Source of the DNA: CBDDKZ01 sp965230415
GTDB lineage: Bacteria > Bacteroidota > Bacteroidia > Cytophagales > JAAEPT01
NCBI GenBank assembly: GCA_965230415.1
Contig: CBDDKZ010000005.1
Span: 1,550,001-1,614,000, forward strand
Direction: 5' to 3'
Length of the DNA: 64,000 nucleotides
Position numbers and translations under genes: made by a program. Each line of letters opens with the position of its first letter. Position 1 is the stretch's first letter. The notes under the pieces were generated by a model that worked only from the letters and a program-made list of their open reading frames with translations, was not told the DNA's origin and made no database searches. Below, in pieces: positions 9,641 to 18,450 of the stretch.

Positions 9641-12253
9641 TTAGTGTACAACAAAGGTCGTGCTGTATACCTCTTTGTCACTTACAACCTTCATTTGATA
9701 AAATCCTGGATTTAAATCTTTCGTATTTACAATCTTTCCCTGACCGGCATACACTTGTATTCCTTCAATAGTGTAAATGTTTACTGTTACATTTTTTTCA
9801 TAATCAGGAAGTTGTATCTTCAAATACTCAGATTGCTTCACTGGATTAGGGAAACAGGACATTCCTTCTAAACCTGGAAATACCGACTCGTTAGCAACCA
9901 ATACGCGAATAAATGTCTCTGTCTCATTGGTTATTATAGGCGCATTATAGTCAAAATAGATATTAGCTTTGTTCGTCAAAGAATCACCAACTTGTAAATC
10001 GCCTCGAGTACGAACCTTAAAAGCTACATAGCCTTTATTCGTAGAAGAATCATGAGGTAAATCAATATCATCAAAGAAGAAAGTAAGCACATTTTGATCG
10101 ATAGAGGTGTGCACAGCATGGCTAGAAGCTAATAGCTGTATTGATTCTATATCAAACAAGGAGGTATTGATACTATCTGTTATTATGATGTTAATAGCTT
10201 CTGCTGTACCATTGTTTTCAAAACGTATCACATAATGTACGTACTCACCTATAATTTCCGGACTTACCTCAACTCCTTCCAGACAGGTTTTATCATTAGG
10301 ATCATAAGAGTTTACTACGGTTTGGGCTAATGCCGCAAAATTATCTTCAGGTATCAAATCCTGCTCATGAGGAGTGATTTCAGCCTCAAATTGTATTGTT
10401 TCACCCCCGTTTAAAGGGTTTAAATCACCTGGTTTATTAGCTCTGAGCGTTAAATAGATCTCGCGTTTTTCGAATGGATACAATGTAATATTATCCCAAG
10501 TGATTATTCCGTTCATATCAGATGTAAACACCGGATGGCTTGAATCAGGTGTGAGGTAATCATCTTGATAGTTGATTTGTATGGAACTGAATGCCGTATC
10601 ACTTCCTCCATTCTCACATATAATATGATAATTGCAAAGTTCTCCGGGCCTCAATACCGAAGTGGGAATAAGATTTATTTTCAAATCCGAATATACGCCA
10701 GGGGCCTGTGGCTGAATACAAAATTCCTGATTTATATGATTTGTGTCTTGCGGAAAAACGACCTCCACATTCTCTGGCGTTGTTTGTACATCCCAGGGTA
10801 AATAGGGTAGTACTGTAATTGAACTACTTCCTGAATCCAAAAAAGCGCTGTAGTCGCCATTCAAGTTACTCAAAACCATTTTAGAATTAGAATTTTGAAC
10901 TATCTCAAGCGGAACATTTCTTAAACCAGGATCATCTTCATCACAACCGTTACCATTAAGGTCATATTTGATAATTCCACCCACCTTAAAAGCATATGAA
11001 GGGCAAAAATCACCACAATAAGTACTGAGCGATACATTTTCATAATTGTTATTTGCCAATACCTCATGCAATTCATCCAATTCCGAAGAATCGGCACAAA
11101 TATATTTCAAGGGATTATTTCCCATAAAAAACGTCTCGTTCGGGACTGAATTAGTGGAGTCCTGCATTAAAATACAATGTAAAAGGTTGTCCGAAGTAGT
11201 TAGTCTTCTTAGCGAAGAACATCCTCTTATATCCAATTCAAACAGTCGATTATTATGACAGCGTAGTATTACCATAGTAGATAAATTTGCCGTATTCAAC
11301 ACCGAAATTTGATTGTAACCACAGCTCAATGTATGGATGTTTCTCAAGGCCTGCGTATTCAGGTAGCTTAATTGATTGGCGGCACATTCTAAATGAGTAA
11401 TACCGGTCAAATCTGAAATATCTAATGCTTCAAGCAAATTATTCTGACAATATAGTCCCTTCAGATTGTGGAGGCCTTTCACATCGATATGTGTAAGCTT
11501 GTTTCCATAACAATGCACGGTATTCAGGTTTTTCAAGCCCTCAAGTTCCAGGCTGCCCAAATTATTTTCATAACAATCCAGGCGAAAAAGGGAGGTGTCA
11601 CCTTCAACATTCAGGCTTTCCAGCATATTGTTCTGACAATTTAATGAAGCCAAACTACTTAAATTAGAAGCATCTAAGCCTACAAGTTGATTTGAATGGC
11701 ATAATAAAGATTTCAAATTATTAAGACCCTCAACATTTATTAAACGTATCCGGTTGTTATTACATAACAATCCTTCCAAAGAAGCCAGAGAGCTTAGGTT
11801 CAACTCAAATAAGTGGTTATATGAGCAACGAATCTCTTTGATATTCGGAATGCCATCCACATGCAATGAGTCCAGGGAATTATAAATACAATTGAGATAA
11901 ACAAGGTTATTCAAACCATTTAATTCCAGCGTGTCGATTTCGTTTGACTGGCAATCGAGGTAAGTCAGATTCAGGTTATTAATCGTTAATCTTTCAATAT
12001 CATTAAAAGAACAAATAAGTGTATCGAGGTTAATGAAATGATCAATACCGTCTACTGAAACGATCGATTCATCCTTAACATTAATTTTTGTAACCTGTTC
12101 GGCCTCATCAATACTAATTTCGTTATCAGTATTTAAATCAATACCGGCTCTGATTAAGGCCCATTTAAAACTTGCATCCGTGAAAATAATGTTTTGTCCC
12201 ATTGCAATTACTAATGGAAAAAAGGCTGTAAGAATAAGCAGTATTTTCTTCAT
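9641..12253 (-). CDS. Secreted leucine-rich-repeat protein with cysteine ladder, T9SS-sorted
   Basis: An exported protein of about 870 residues. I place the start at the ATG giving MKKILLILTAFFPL, because this begins a normal signal peptide; an in-frame ATG 30 bases upstream adds ten polar residues. Residues of about 60-370 are leucine-rich repeats of exactly 21 residues with the pattern LxxLxCxxNxLxxLxVxGLxN; thirteen successive units carry Cys at the same position, and the last unit does not. Next come an SdrD-B-like domain (about residues 430-510, with DLNGNGCDEDDPGL), a DUF11/DUF7619-type beta domain (YDPNDKTCLEG to FDYNAPIITN), and a type A T9SS sorting domain (SCFPNPV to DLNPGFYQMKVV). 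It is probably a surface binding protein; the ligand is unknown. Confidence 0.9.
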   Translation of the reverse strand: MKKILLILTAFFPLVIAMGQNIIFTDASFKWALIRAGIDLNTDNEISIDEAEQVTKINVKDESIVSVDGIDHFINLDTLICSFNDIERLTINNLNLTYLDCQSNEIDTLELNGLNNLVYLNCIYNSLDSLHVDGIPNIKEIRCSYNHLFELNLSSLASLEGLLCNNNRIRLINVEGLNNLKSLLCHSNQLVGLDASNLSSLASLNCQNNMLESLNVEGDTSLFRLDCYENNLGSLELEGLKNLNTVHCYGNKLTHIDVKGLHNLKGLYCQNNLLEALDISDLTGITHLECAANQLSYLNTQALRNIHTLSCGYNQISVLNTANLSTMVILRCHNNRLFELDIRGCSSLRRLTTSDNLLHCILMQDSTNSVPNETFFMGNNPLKYICADSSELDELHEVLANNNYENVSLSTYCGDFCPSYAFKVGGIIKYDLNGNGCDEDDPGLRNVPLEIVQNSNSKMVLSNLNGDYSAFLDSGSSSITVLPYLPWDVQTTPENVEVVFPQDTNHINQEFCIQPQAPGVYSDLKINLIPTSVLRPGELCNYHIICENGGSDTAFSSIQINYQDDYLTPDSSHPVFTSDMNGIITWDNITLYPFEKREIYLTLRANKPGDLNPLNGGETIQFEAEITPHEQDLIPEDNFAALAQTVVNSYDPNDKTCLEGVEVSPEIIGEYVHYVIRFENNGTAEAINIIITDSINTSLFDIESIQLLASSHAVHTSIDQNVLTFFFDDIDLPHDSSTNKGYVAFKVRTRGDLQVGDSLTNKANIYFDYNAPIITNETETFIRVLVANESVFPGLEGMSCFPNPVKQSEYLKIQLPDYEKNVTVNIYTIEGIQVYAGQGKIVNTKDLNPGFYQMKVVSDKEVYSTTFVVH

Positions 12254-12360
12254 AGTCGGATGTGTATTTATGACGGAATTCATTCAAGTAAAAGGGGTTT
12301 TACTTATATGATGGTTAAAAATTACATTATGTGACAGGAAGATCTAAAATTTTTGAACCA

Positions 12361-12387
12361 GAAGACAGCTACAGGAAAGCTGTCTTC
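12361..12387 (-). terminator. Terminator after rpiB
   Basis: GAAGACAGCT and AGCTGTCTTC form a perfect 10-bp stem with a 7-base loop, 19 bases beyond the rpiB stop. The U-run on the minus strand is weak (TTCAAAAATTTT), so efficiency is uncertain. It ends the glyA-tatC-rpiB group. Confidence 0.6.
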
Positions 12388-12406
12388 AAAGAATATCATT
12401 TATGTT

Positions 12407-12844
12407 TTAACAGGCTGGTATCTTATTCACCCTGCGCTCATGCCTGCCACCTTCAAACTCGGTAGCCAGAAAAGTATCGACTATTTCCAAGGCTGTTTCA
12501 ATAGCGATAAAACGAGCAGGCATAGATACTACATTGGCATTATTATGACCTCTTGCTAGTGCGGCAATCTCCGGGATCCAGGCTAAAGCACCTCGAATCT
12601 GCTGGTATTTGTTAGCAGTAATATTTACCCCATTGGCACTACCACAAATCAACACGCCAAAATCATGCTCGCCGGCCTCAATTGATTGGGCCAATGGATG
12701 AACATAATCGGGGTAATCACAAGACTCATCACTGTAAGGACCAAAATCCTTCACTTCATAGCCTTTAGATTCCAAATGTTTGATGACTTCCAATTTATAT
12801 TCGTAACCGGCGTGGTCACCGCCTATTGCTATTTTCATGCTCAT
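12407..12844 (-). CDS. rpiB: Ribose 5-phosphate isomerase B
   Basis: This enzyme interconverts ribose 5-phosphate and ribulose 5-phosphate in the pentose phosphate pathway. The 145 residues fit the RpiB/LacAB family. Visible motifs are the N-terminal GGDHAGYEYK phosphate/sugar-binding segment, the active-site cysteine Cys67 in LICGSANGVNITANK, and RGHNNANVV with the ring-opening His. The GSANG loop differs slightly from the GTGIG seen in many homologues. Its ATG overlaps the tatC stop as ATGA; a second Met two codons later is an alternative start. The downstream hairpin probably ends the transcript. Confidence 0.95.
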   Translation of the reverse strand: MSMKIAIGGDHAGYEYKLEVIKHLESKGYEVKDFGPYSDESCDYPDYVHPLAQSIEAGEHDFGVLICGSANGVNITANKYQQIRGALAWIPEIAALARGHNNANVVSMPARFIAIETALEIVDTFLATEFEGGRHERRVNKIPAC

Positions 12845-13686
12845 TGTTCGATTCTTTTCAATTTGCTCTCGTTACGTCTGTTAACGATTCGTGATACAAA
12901 AATACTAATCTGATAAAGAAAAAACAGTGGAAAGGCTACTAATAACTGACTAAAGACATCGGCCGGTGTAAATATGGCTGCCACGAATAAAATGACGATA
13001 AACGCCGTTTTTCGCTTGGCTATCATACCCTCCGGAGTCACAAGACCGACTTTTGACAAGAAATAGACAGCAACCGGCAATTGAAACATGAGACCACATA
13101 CCAATACCAAATTTCCCATTACCGTCAAATAGGAAGAATAGGCAAACTGATTTTTCACCAATTCAGTCGCTTCATAGTTTAAGAAGAAGTTGTACGTGAG
13201 TGGAGATACGATGTAATATCCAAAGAGTATACCTGTAAAGAACAGCATGCTTACTACAAATACGACACCACGAGCAGTTCGCTTTTCTCCTGAATAAAGC
13301 GCAGGTTTGACAAATCGCCAAAACTCCCAAAATATATAGGGGAACGAACAAATTACGCCCACAATTATTGATATGGTGATGTGCATCGTAAATTGCCCGG
13401 ACATTTTAATGCTCTGAAAGACTGTTTCAGAATAGGGGTCGGGCAAGTCGTTAATGCATAGAGGGGACGAGTCGATGATTTCTGCCACCTTGCATAGCCA
13501 ATGATAAGTAGGAAAATCATTGAAAGTAGGACCAAACAGTACGTGATCGATTATTAACTTTTTTTGTATAAAAGCCACAACGGCAACTACTACGACTGCT
13601 ATAACCGATCTAATTATATGCCAGCGGAGCACCTCGAGGTGCTCCACAAATGACATTTCCTTACCTTCAGCTTCGTTTTCGCTCAT
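12841..13686 (-). CDS. tatC: Sec-independent (Tat) translocase subunit TatC
   Basis: TatC is the integral-membrane receptor that recognises twin-arginine signal peptides of folded exported proteins. The 281-residue product shows the family N-terminal motif MSFVEHLEVLRWHIIRS, followed by six predicted transmembrane helices, with the FxxEFW-type segment FWEFWRFVKPALYSGE after the second. No tatA or tatB lies nearby, so the TatA partner must be elsewhere. The gene starts 15 bases after the glyA stop and overlaps rpiB by 4 bases, so glyA, tatC and rpiB are likely co-transcribed. The codons for residues 14-21 contain a perfect 20-bp palindrome (13626-13645). Confidence 0.96.
   Translation of the reverse strand: MSENEAEGKEMSFVEHLEVLRWHIIRSVIAVVVVAVVAFIQKKLIIDHVLFGPTFNDFPTYHWLCKVAEIIDSSPLCINDLPDPYSETVFQSIKMSGQFTMHITISIIVGVICSFPYIFWEFWRFVKPALYSGEKRTARGVVFVVSMLFFTGILFGYYIVSPLTYNFFLNYEATELVKNQFAYSSYLTVMGNLVLVCGLMFQLPVAVYFLSKVGLVTPEGMIAKRKTAFIVILFVAAIFTPADVFSQLLVAFPLFFLYQISIFVSRIVNRRNESKLKRIEQ
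13626..13645. repeat. Perfect 20-bp palindrome inside tatC
   Basis: GGAGCACCTC followed directly by GAGGTGCTCC is a perfect inverted repeat with no spacer, encoding part of the conserved EHLEVL segment of TatC. It could be coincidence of codon choice or a hairpin in the 5' part of the mRNA. Confidence 0.5.
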
Positions 13687-13701
13687 TAATTCTTAAATAC
13701 C

Positions 13702-14976
13702 TTAATCTCTGTATAGAGGAAATTGAGCCATCAGTTTATTCACTTCGCCTCGAACATTTGTTATTACAGACTCATCTTCGTGGTTCACTATCACATCGTT
13801 GATTAAGTCTGCAATCTGCTCCATTTCTTTTGTTCCTAGCTTACGTGTAGTGATGGCCGGTGTACCCAGGCGCATACCGGAGGTAACAAAAGGTGAGCGA
13901 TCATCAAAAGGAACCATGTTTTTATTGACTGTAATATCAGCTTTCACTAATGCGTTTTCTGCCTCTTTACCCGTAATATTTTTTGAATGCAGATCAATGA
14001 GCATGGAGTGGTTTTCCGTACCTCCGGAGATAATATCAAATCCACGATCGACAAGTGCTTGTGCCAATATTGCCGCATTTTCGATGACATTCTTCGCATA
14101 AGTCGCATATTCATCTGAAAGTGCTTCCTGAAATGCCACTGCCTTGGCTGCTATTACGTGTTCCAAAGGCCCTCCCTGTGTACCCGGAAAGACACCAGAG
14201 TCCAGGATAGAAGACATCATACGCGTCACACCTTTTGGCGTTTTCAGTCCCCATGGATTCTCAAAATCCTGTCCCATCATAATCATACCACCGCGAGGCC
14301 CCCTCAGCGTTTTATGTGTTGTTGTGGTCACAATATGACAATGCTTTATTGGGTCGTTGAGCAATCCTTTGGCGATAAGACCAGCCGGATGCGAAATATC
14401 TGCCAGCAACAACGCTCCTACCTGATCGGCAATTTGACGCAAACGTTCATAATCCCAGTCGCGAGAATAGGCCGATGCTCCGCAAATAATCATTTTTGGT
14501 TTTTCTTTGAGTGCCAGTGTTTCTACGTTGTCCCAGTTAATCGTCCCTGTTTCTTTTTCAACACCATAAAATACCGGATTGTAATATTTTCCTGACAGGT
14601 TTACAGGTGAACCATGAGATAAGTGACCACCATGCGACAAGTCAAAACCTAAAATAGTATCTCCCGGTTGCAGACATGCCAAAAACACCGCGGCATTTGC
14701 CTGTGCACCCGAGTGAGGCTGCACATTGGCCCAAGTCGCACCGAATAATTCTTTAACCCTTGAAATGGCTAAATCCTCTACAACATCCACTACTTCACAT
14801 CCACCATAATAACGCTTTCCCGGAAGTCCTTCTGCATACTTATTAGTCAATGGAGAGCCCATGGCTTCCATCACTTGTTTGGAAACAAAATTCTCGGAAG
14901 CGATCAATTCAATGCCATTTTCCTGGCGCGCCGTTTCTTTGGCGATGAGGTCAAATATTGCAGTATCTCTAGTCAT
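13702..14976 (-). CDS. glyA: Serine hydroxymethyltransferase
   Basis: This PLP enzyme interconverts serine plus tetrahydrofolate with glycine plus methylenetetrahydrofolate and is the main source of one-carbon units. The 424 residues are the normal bacterial length. The signature VTTTTHKTLRGPRGG carries the PLP lysine, Lys222. Other conserved parts are ELIASENF near the N terminus, NVQPHSGAQANAAV (about residue 95) and the GTPAITTR substrate/cofactor region. It is the first gene of a leftward unit with tatC and rpiB and has a consensus Bacteroidota promoter directly upstream. Confidence 0.98.
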   Translation of the reverse strand: MTRDTAIFDLIAKETARQENGIELIASENFVSKQVMEAMGSPLTNKYAEGLPGKRYYGGCEVVDVVEDLAISRVKELFGATWANVQPHSGAQANAAVFLACLQPGDTILGFDLSHGGHLSHGSPVNLSGKYYNPVFYGVEKETGTINWDNVETLALKEKPKMIICGASAYSRDWDYERLRQIADQVGALLLADISHPAGLIAKGLLNDPIKHCHIVTTTTHKTLRGPRGGMIMMGQDFENPWGLKTPKGVTRMMSSILDSGVFPGTQGGPLEHVIAAKAVAFQEALSDEYATYAKNVIENAAILAQALVDRGFDIISGGTENHSMLIDLHSKNITGKEAENALVKADITVNKNMVPFDDRSPFVTSGMRLGTPAITTRKLGTKEMEQIADLINDVIVNHEDESVITNVRGEVNKLMAQFPLYRD

Positions 14977-15002
14977 ACAATTTGGGTGAATTTTTGAAGA
15001 CG

Positions 15003-15033
15003 CAAAAATAACTCAGTATTATGAGGATACAAA
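15003..15033 (-). promoter_or_regulatory. Consensus Bacteroidota promoter of glyA
   Basis: On the minus strand TTTG (15033-15030) is followed after exactly 19 bases by TATTTTTG (15010-15003), a full match to the Bacteroidota primary sigma factor pattern TTTG-N19-TAnnTTTG. The glyA ATG follows 26 bases after the -7 box. Confidence 0.8.
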
Positions 15034-15200
15034 GAAATAGTAAATATTTGATGGGCAGTAAAAAATGCAGCATGCGGTCTGTTGTTGTTATTTCACTCAA
15101 TTCATCGCCAATCACATAAAAAAGCACAGATTGCCTTATTTCCCATACAAAAGTACTGTATTAATTGCGGTAATATAGGGCCTTAGTACACCAAAAGCTA

Positions 15201-16586
15201 TTAATCGCCCAGTTTGACCCGGGCTTTTCCTTCCACTTGTATCATCATTTTCAAAGAATGGTCGGTCATATAAATGTCAAGCGGAACAATGTTGTGAATG
15301 GTGCAGAGTAAATAAACCGATTCTGCCATGGGATTATTTTTAAGGCTCTCCGCAATCATGTCAGAGGTTTCCTTGACACTTTCTTTGAGTGGAATGCGCA
15401 TCATTTTCTTTACTTTATTTTTGAAAGGACCACTAACCAGCCAATCCGCTACTTTCAAAACTACCTTCTTTGATTTTATGTCAAATCCAAAATTATCGAT
15501 GTATAATTCAGAGGTGGTACTATCGTATTTCGGTGTTCCTATCATGTAGACATCTCCTTCCAGGTTTCCTGCCAATGATACACGTACCCCGAGCTTGTTT
15601 CCTACTCCAAAAATTTCAGCATCGGTCACTTCAATTTTTTTCCGTTTACCATATTCATACTCGTAACCTACGAGATTGCTCTTAACGATTTTTGTTGCCT
15701 GGTCAAAAGTTATCTCGCTGGCTACTGCAATTTGAAATTCATCCTTTACTTTCGAGACTTTTTTTAGATCAGGTAATTCTTTGTCAATGTTCACTTTTTT
15801 AGGTTTATCACCAACATATACATCTATATATGTTCGAAGACCCAAATCGAAGCGCAATTTTTGCTTGGCACTGGCAAAAGAAGTTCTGTAAAAGCTTTTA
15901 GGTTTCAAACTTAACCAGGTACCATAATCTTCATCAAGAAGCACCGGCGACTGAATGTATTCATAGGTCTCTTGCATATATTCACGAATACTCAAAGAAT
16001 TCTTGAGTTCTTCATCGAGAATATCGGCCATATTGTCCAAGTAATTGTTGAAAACATGTCTTATTATCGGAGTTAGTGGCACAGCAAGCGGTCCAAAATG
16101 AAGCTCGGGCTCTTCGGTAATGAGGTAATCCAGGGCTGTCGTCTTCGTTTCCATGTTCCATTGGTCATCGATGTCTATGGCCGTTTTAAATTTAAAAATA
16201 GTGCCAAATGCAGTACTTTTTGAAAATTCCTGCCCGAAGATTACCTTTCTCATTTTCACCCATACCCTTATGGGAATGGTGTAGTAGATTACGTTGTTGT
16301 CAATGCGCAGGCGAACACCATCTGTCTTGGTGATCTTGAGCTTTAAATCATCATTACCATTATTCGTATAACTATCATCTTCAAAAAGTACAGTAGGTAG
16401 CTCCTTATTAATTTGCGTCTGTAACTCTTTAACACTTATCTCAAAAGGTATGTTGATATTAGATACTTCTTGCTTGTAGCGTTTGGTGATGGCCGCATAA
16501 TCCGGTTTCTCAGGGTTCACTCTGGCCTTGCACGAAGCAAATACTATGGCGATTATAAAAATAAATGGAAGATATCTGGTACTCAT
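15201..16586 (-). CDS. DUF4403 family lipoprotein
   Basis: A 461-residue envelope protein of unknown function. The N terminus MSTRYLPFIFIIAIVFASC ends in a lipobox, so the mature protein should be lipid-anchored at Cys19. The rest matches the DUF4403 pattern: an early IPFEISVKELQTQINKELP segment and many amphipathic beta strands, recalling the elongated lipid-binding (BPI/SMP-like) folds proposed for such proteins. No catalytic motif is visible. The gene stands alone, leftward, with the divergent cyclophilin gene 152 bases away. The family assignment is from recognition; the lipid-binding idea is inference. Confidence 0.8.
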   Translation of the reverse strand: MSTRYLPFIFIIAIVFASCKARVNPEKPDYAAITKRYKQEVSNINIPFEISVKELQTQINKELPTVLFEDDSYTNNGNDDLKLKITKTDGVRLRIDNNVIYYTIPIRVWVKMRKVIFGQEFSKSTAFGTIFKFKTAIDIDDQWNMETKTTALDYLITEEPELHFGPLAVPLTPIIRHVFNNYLDNMADILDEELKNSLSIREYMQETYEYIQSPVLLDEDYGTWLSLKPKSFYRTSFASAKQKLRFDLGLRTYIDVYVGDKPKKVNIDKELPDLKKVSKVKDEFQIAVASEITFDQATKIVKSNLVGYEYEYGKRKKIEVTDAEIFGVGNKLGVRVSLAGNLEGDVYMIGTPKYDSTTSELYIDNFGFDIKSKKVVLKVADWLVSGPFKNKVKKMMRIPLKESVKETSDMIAESLKNNPMAESVYLLCTIHNIVPLDIYMTDHSLKMMIQVEGKARVKLGD

Positions 16587-16636
16587 GAGAAATAATAGCT
16601 ATAATATACTTGCAAAATAATGGTAATAATTGAAAT

Positions 16637-16667
16637 TTTACAGCTTCAAACTTTGAAATTACCTTTG
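16637..16667 (+). promoter_or_regulatory. Probable promoter of the cyclophilin-DUF3127 unit
   Basis: TTTA at 16637-16640 is followed after 19 bases by TACCTTTG (16660-16667), a full -7 box and a 3-of-4 match for the -33 box. The start codon lies 71 bases downstream. Confidence 0.55.
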
Positions 16668-16738
16668 TAAATTGAGCGAAAGAAACGTGCTAAAATTTAC
16701 TAAAATACAATTAGAAATTAAAACCGAGATTTATTAAT

Positions 16739-17176
16739 ATGTATAAAGCAATCATACACACTGTAAAGGGCGACATGAAAGTAGAATTCTACGAAAAAGA
16801 CGCTCCAAACACTGTTGCAAATTTTGTTAAACTGGCCAAGGATGGATTTTACGACGGACTCAATTTTCACCGTGTGTTGCCAAATTTTGTTATTCAGGGA
16901 GGCTGTCCGAACAAAAGAGGTGACGGCGGTCCTGGTTACAACATCGACTGTGAATTAGACGGTGATAATCAGTACCACGATCGTGGTGTTTTATCTATGG
17001 CTCATGCCGGACGCAATACAGGTGGATCTCAGTTTTTCATATGCCACAGTCGTGACCAAACTAGCCACCTCGACCGTCACCATACCTGTTTCGGCAAAGT
17101 AGTGGATGGCCTGGACGTGGTAGATGCTATCAAACAAGGCGACGAAATTAATAGTGTTGAAATTATTGAAGAATAA
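16739..17176 (+). CDS. Cyclophilin-type peptidyl-prolyl cis-trans isomerase
   Basis: A 145-residue single-domain cyclophilin that speeds proline isomerisation during folding. Conserved active-site parts are NFHRVLPNFVIQGG with the catalytic Arg, the SMAHAGRNTGGSQFFI core, and HLDRHHTCFGKV. It has no signal peptide, so it should act in the cytoplasm. The gene starts a short rightward unit; the DUF3127 gene begins 6 bases after its stop. Identification of the family is secure; the physiological substrates are unknown. Confidence 0.95.
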   Translation: MYKAIIHTVKGDMKVEFYEKDAPNTVANFVKLAKDGFYDGLNFHRVLPNFVIQGGCPNKRGDGGPGYNIDCELDGDNQYHDRGVLSMAHAGRNTGGSQFFICHSRDQTSHLDRHHTCFGKVVDGLDVVDAIKQGDEINSVEIIEE

Positions 17177-17182
17177 GTTCTT

Positions 17183-17575
17183 ATGAGTTTTGAAATAACA
17201 GGCAAGCTGGTCAAGAAGTTTGATACTTTAGTTGTAAGCGATCGATTTAAAAAGCGGGAATTTGTAATTGAAAAAGAAGAAAATGCTGGTGGTACTTTAT
17301 TTACCGAAAGCATCAAATTTCAGTTGACTCAAAACAAAGTAGACTTAATTGATCCGTATAACGAAGGCGATGATATTAAGATCTCCTTCAATATTAAGGG
17401 AAACAAGTGGGAAAAGGATGGAAAGGTGAACTATTTCACCAACCTCGATGCATGGCGCATTGAAAACGGAAATGCCGGTGGCGGTAGTGCTCCCGCTACG
17501 ATGGATGATGCTCCATGGCCAGCAGAAGGCTCAGAACCTACCATAGGTGCTGATGAGGATGACCTACCTTTTTAA
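17183..17575 (+). CDS. DUF3127 protein, SSB-like OB fold
   Basis: A 130-residue protein of the DUF3127 family found widely in Bacteroidota. Residues 1-95 (MSFEITGKLVKKFDTLVVSD to YFTNLDAWRIE) have the strand pattern of an OB fold like single-stranded-DNA-binding protein. A Gly/Ala/Pro-rich linker follows, and the last residues are DEDDLPF, closely resembling the acidic tip (DDDIPF) by which SSB recruits repair and replication proteins. DNA binding is therefore a reasonable inference, not shown. It is co-oriented with the cyclophilin gene 6 bases upstream and is followed by a terminator. Confidence 0.8.
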   Translation: MSFEITGKLVKKFDTLVVSDRFKKREFVIEKEENAGGTLFTESIKFQLTQNKVDLIDPYNEGDDIKISFNIKGNKWEKDGKVNYFTNLDAWRIENGNAGGGSAPATMDDAPWPAEGSEPTIGADEDDLPF

Positions 17576-17603
17576 GAACAATATTTAGCTATTAAATACG
17601 AAT

Positions 17604-17631
17604 GGGCTGCGTTTAAAACGTAGCCCTTTTT
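17604..17631 (+). terminator. Terminator after the DUF3127 gene
   Basis: GGGCTGCGTT and AACGTAGCCC pair over 10 bp (one G-T) around a TAAA loop, followed by five T residues, 28 bases after the stop codon. Confidence 0.88.
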
Positions 17632-17653
17632 ATTTGCCGCACCACCTGGACCC

Positions 17654-17686
17654 GGTGGAGGAGGTGTACACTTCTTCCAGGTACGC
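17654..17686 (+). repeat. Copy 1 of a dispersed 33-bp hairpin-forming element
   Basis: This 33-base stretch matches 26 of 33 positions in a second stretch at 25917-25949 (shared core GAGGAGGT and TCCAGGTAC). Inside it GGAGGAGGTGT (17657-17667) and ACACTTCTTCC (17668-17678) pair fully as RNA, with two G-U pairs. It lies between a terminator and the next gene. Confidence 0.4.
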
Positions 17687-17763
17687 AATTCGACCAGTTT
17701 CACTTTGGTTTCATCAGGAGAAACGTGTACCTTTATTCACATCTTTCAACTATTATTATTATT

Positions 17764-18450
17764 ATGAAAAAAAGAGACAAAGCGGCGATCGTCGATGCTT
17801 TTCAGTATATGAAATACGCCCAGATTACTTCATTAATTAGCACATTTCTGCCTGTATTAATTATCCCATTACTGTTGCTAAGCATCATCTCGTTTCAAGC
17901 TACCGCAATTCTGGGATTTGCTCTAGGCCTATTTTATTTAATTATGGCATTAACTACCGTAATGTTCACACATTCGGGGTTAAAGGGCTTGCGAAAATCT
18001 AAGGCTTACCCCTACCCGAAGCGCTCTAAAAGAGCTTATACCATTTTAATCATCTATCTCATACTATTAATAGGGGGGTATATATTTGAGAAGTCCTCTG
18101 AAGACCTGTTGTTAATAGAATTAAAAAAATTAGCGGTCAGAACCTTATTATTGGTTGTATTCTTTCAAATAGCTGTCTTGATGCAGGGTACTGTTGAAAA
18201 AGAACGTCCGGCCTTGCTTAAAAGTATCAAGTTAATCAGCCTAATAGCCATCGGCCTAAATATATTCTTCTTTATAAGCTCGCAATTCGTAATAACAAGC
18301 GCTTTTTATTTTGTCGCGGGATCTCTTACAATTCCGTTTATCGACTTTTTAAATGTACCGTTGTCAATACTACTAATTGTTGGAATCAATACCTTTGTAC
18401 GTGTGTTAAAGACGGCCGACTATGATAAAGAGAAATCGACAATAGGCTAA
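17764..18450 (+). CDS. Hypothetical integral membrane protein
   Basis: I do not recognise this protein. The 228-residue product starts MKKRDKAAIVDAFQYMKY; an upstream in-frame ATG at 17725 would add thirteen residues that look like non-coding sequence. About six hydrophobic segments are visible, for example LISTFLPVLIIPLLLLSIIS, AILGFALGLFYLIMAL and AYTILIIYLILLIGGYI, separated by short basic loops (LRKSKAYPYPKRSKRA). There is no signature motif. It is separated from the DUF3127 gene by a terminator and stands alone. Confidence 0.75.
   Translation: MKKRDKAAIVDAFQYMKYAQITSLISTFLPVLIIPLLLLSIISFQATAILGFALGLFYLIMALTTVMFTHSGLKGLRKSKAYPYPKRSKRAYTILIIYLILLIGGYIFEKSSEDLLLIELKKLAVRTLLLVVFFQIAVLMQGTVEKERPALLKSIKLISLIAIGLNIFFFISSQFVITSAFYFVAGSLTIPFIDFLNVPLSILLIVGINTFVRVLKTADYDKEKSTIG

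Noticed and set aside
14158..14595. A 145-residue open frame on the plus strand opposite glyA.
   Set aside because: It is a shadow of the strongly conserved glyA coding sequence.
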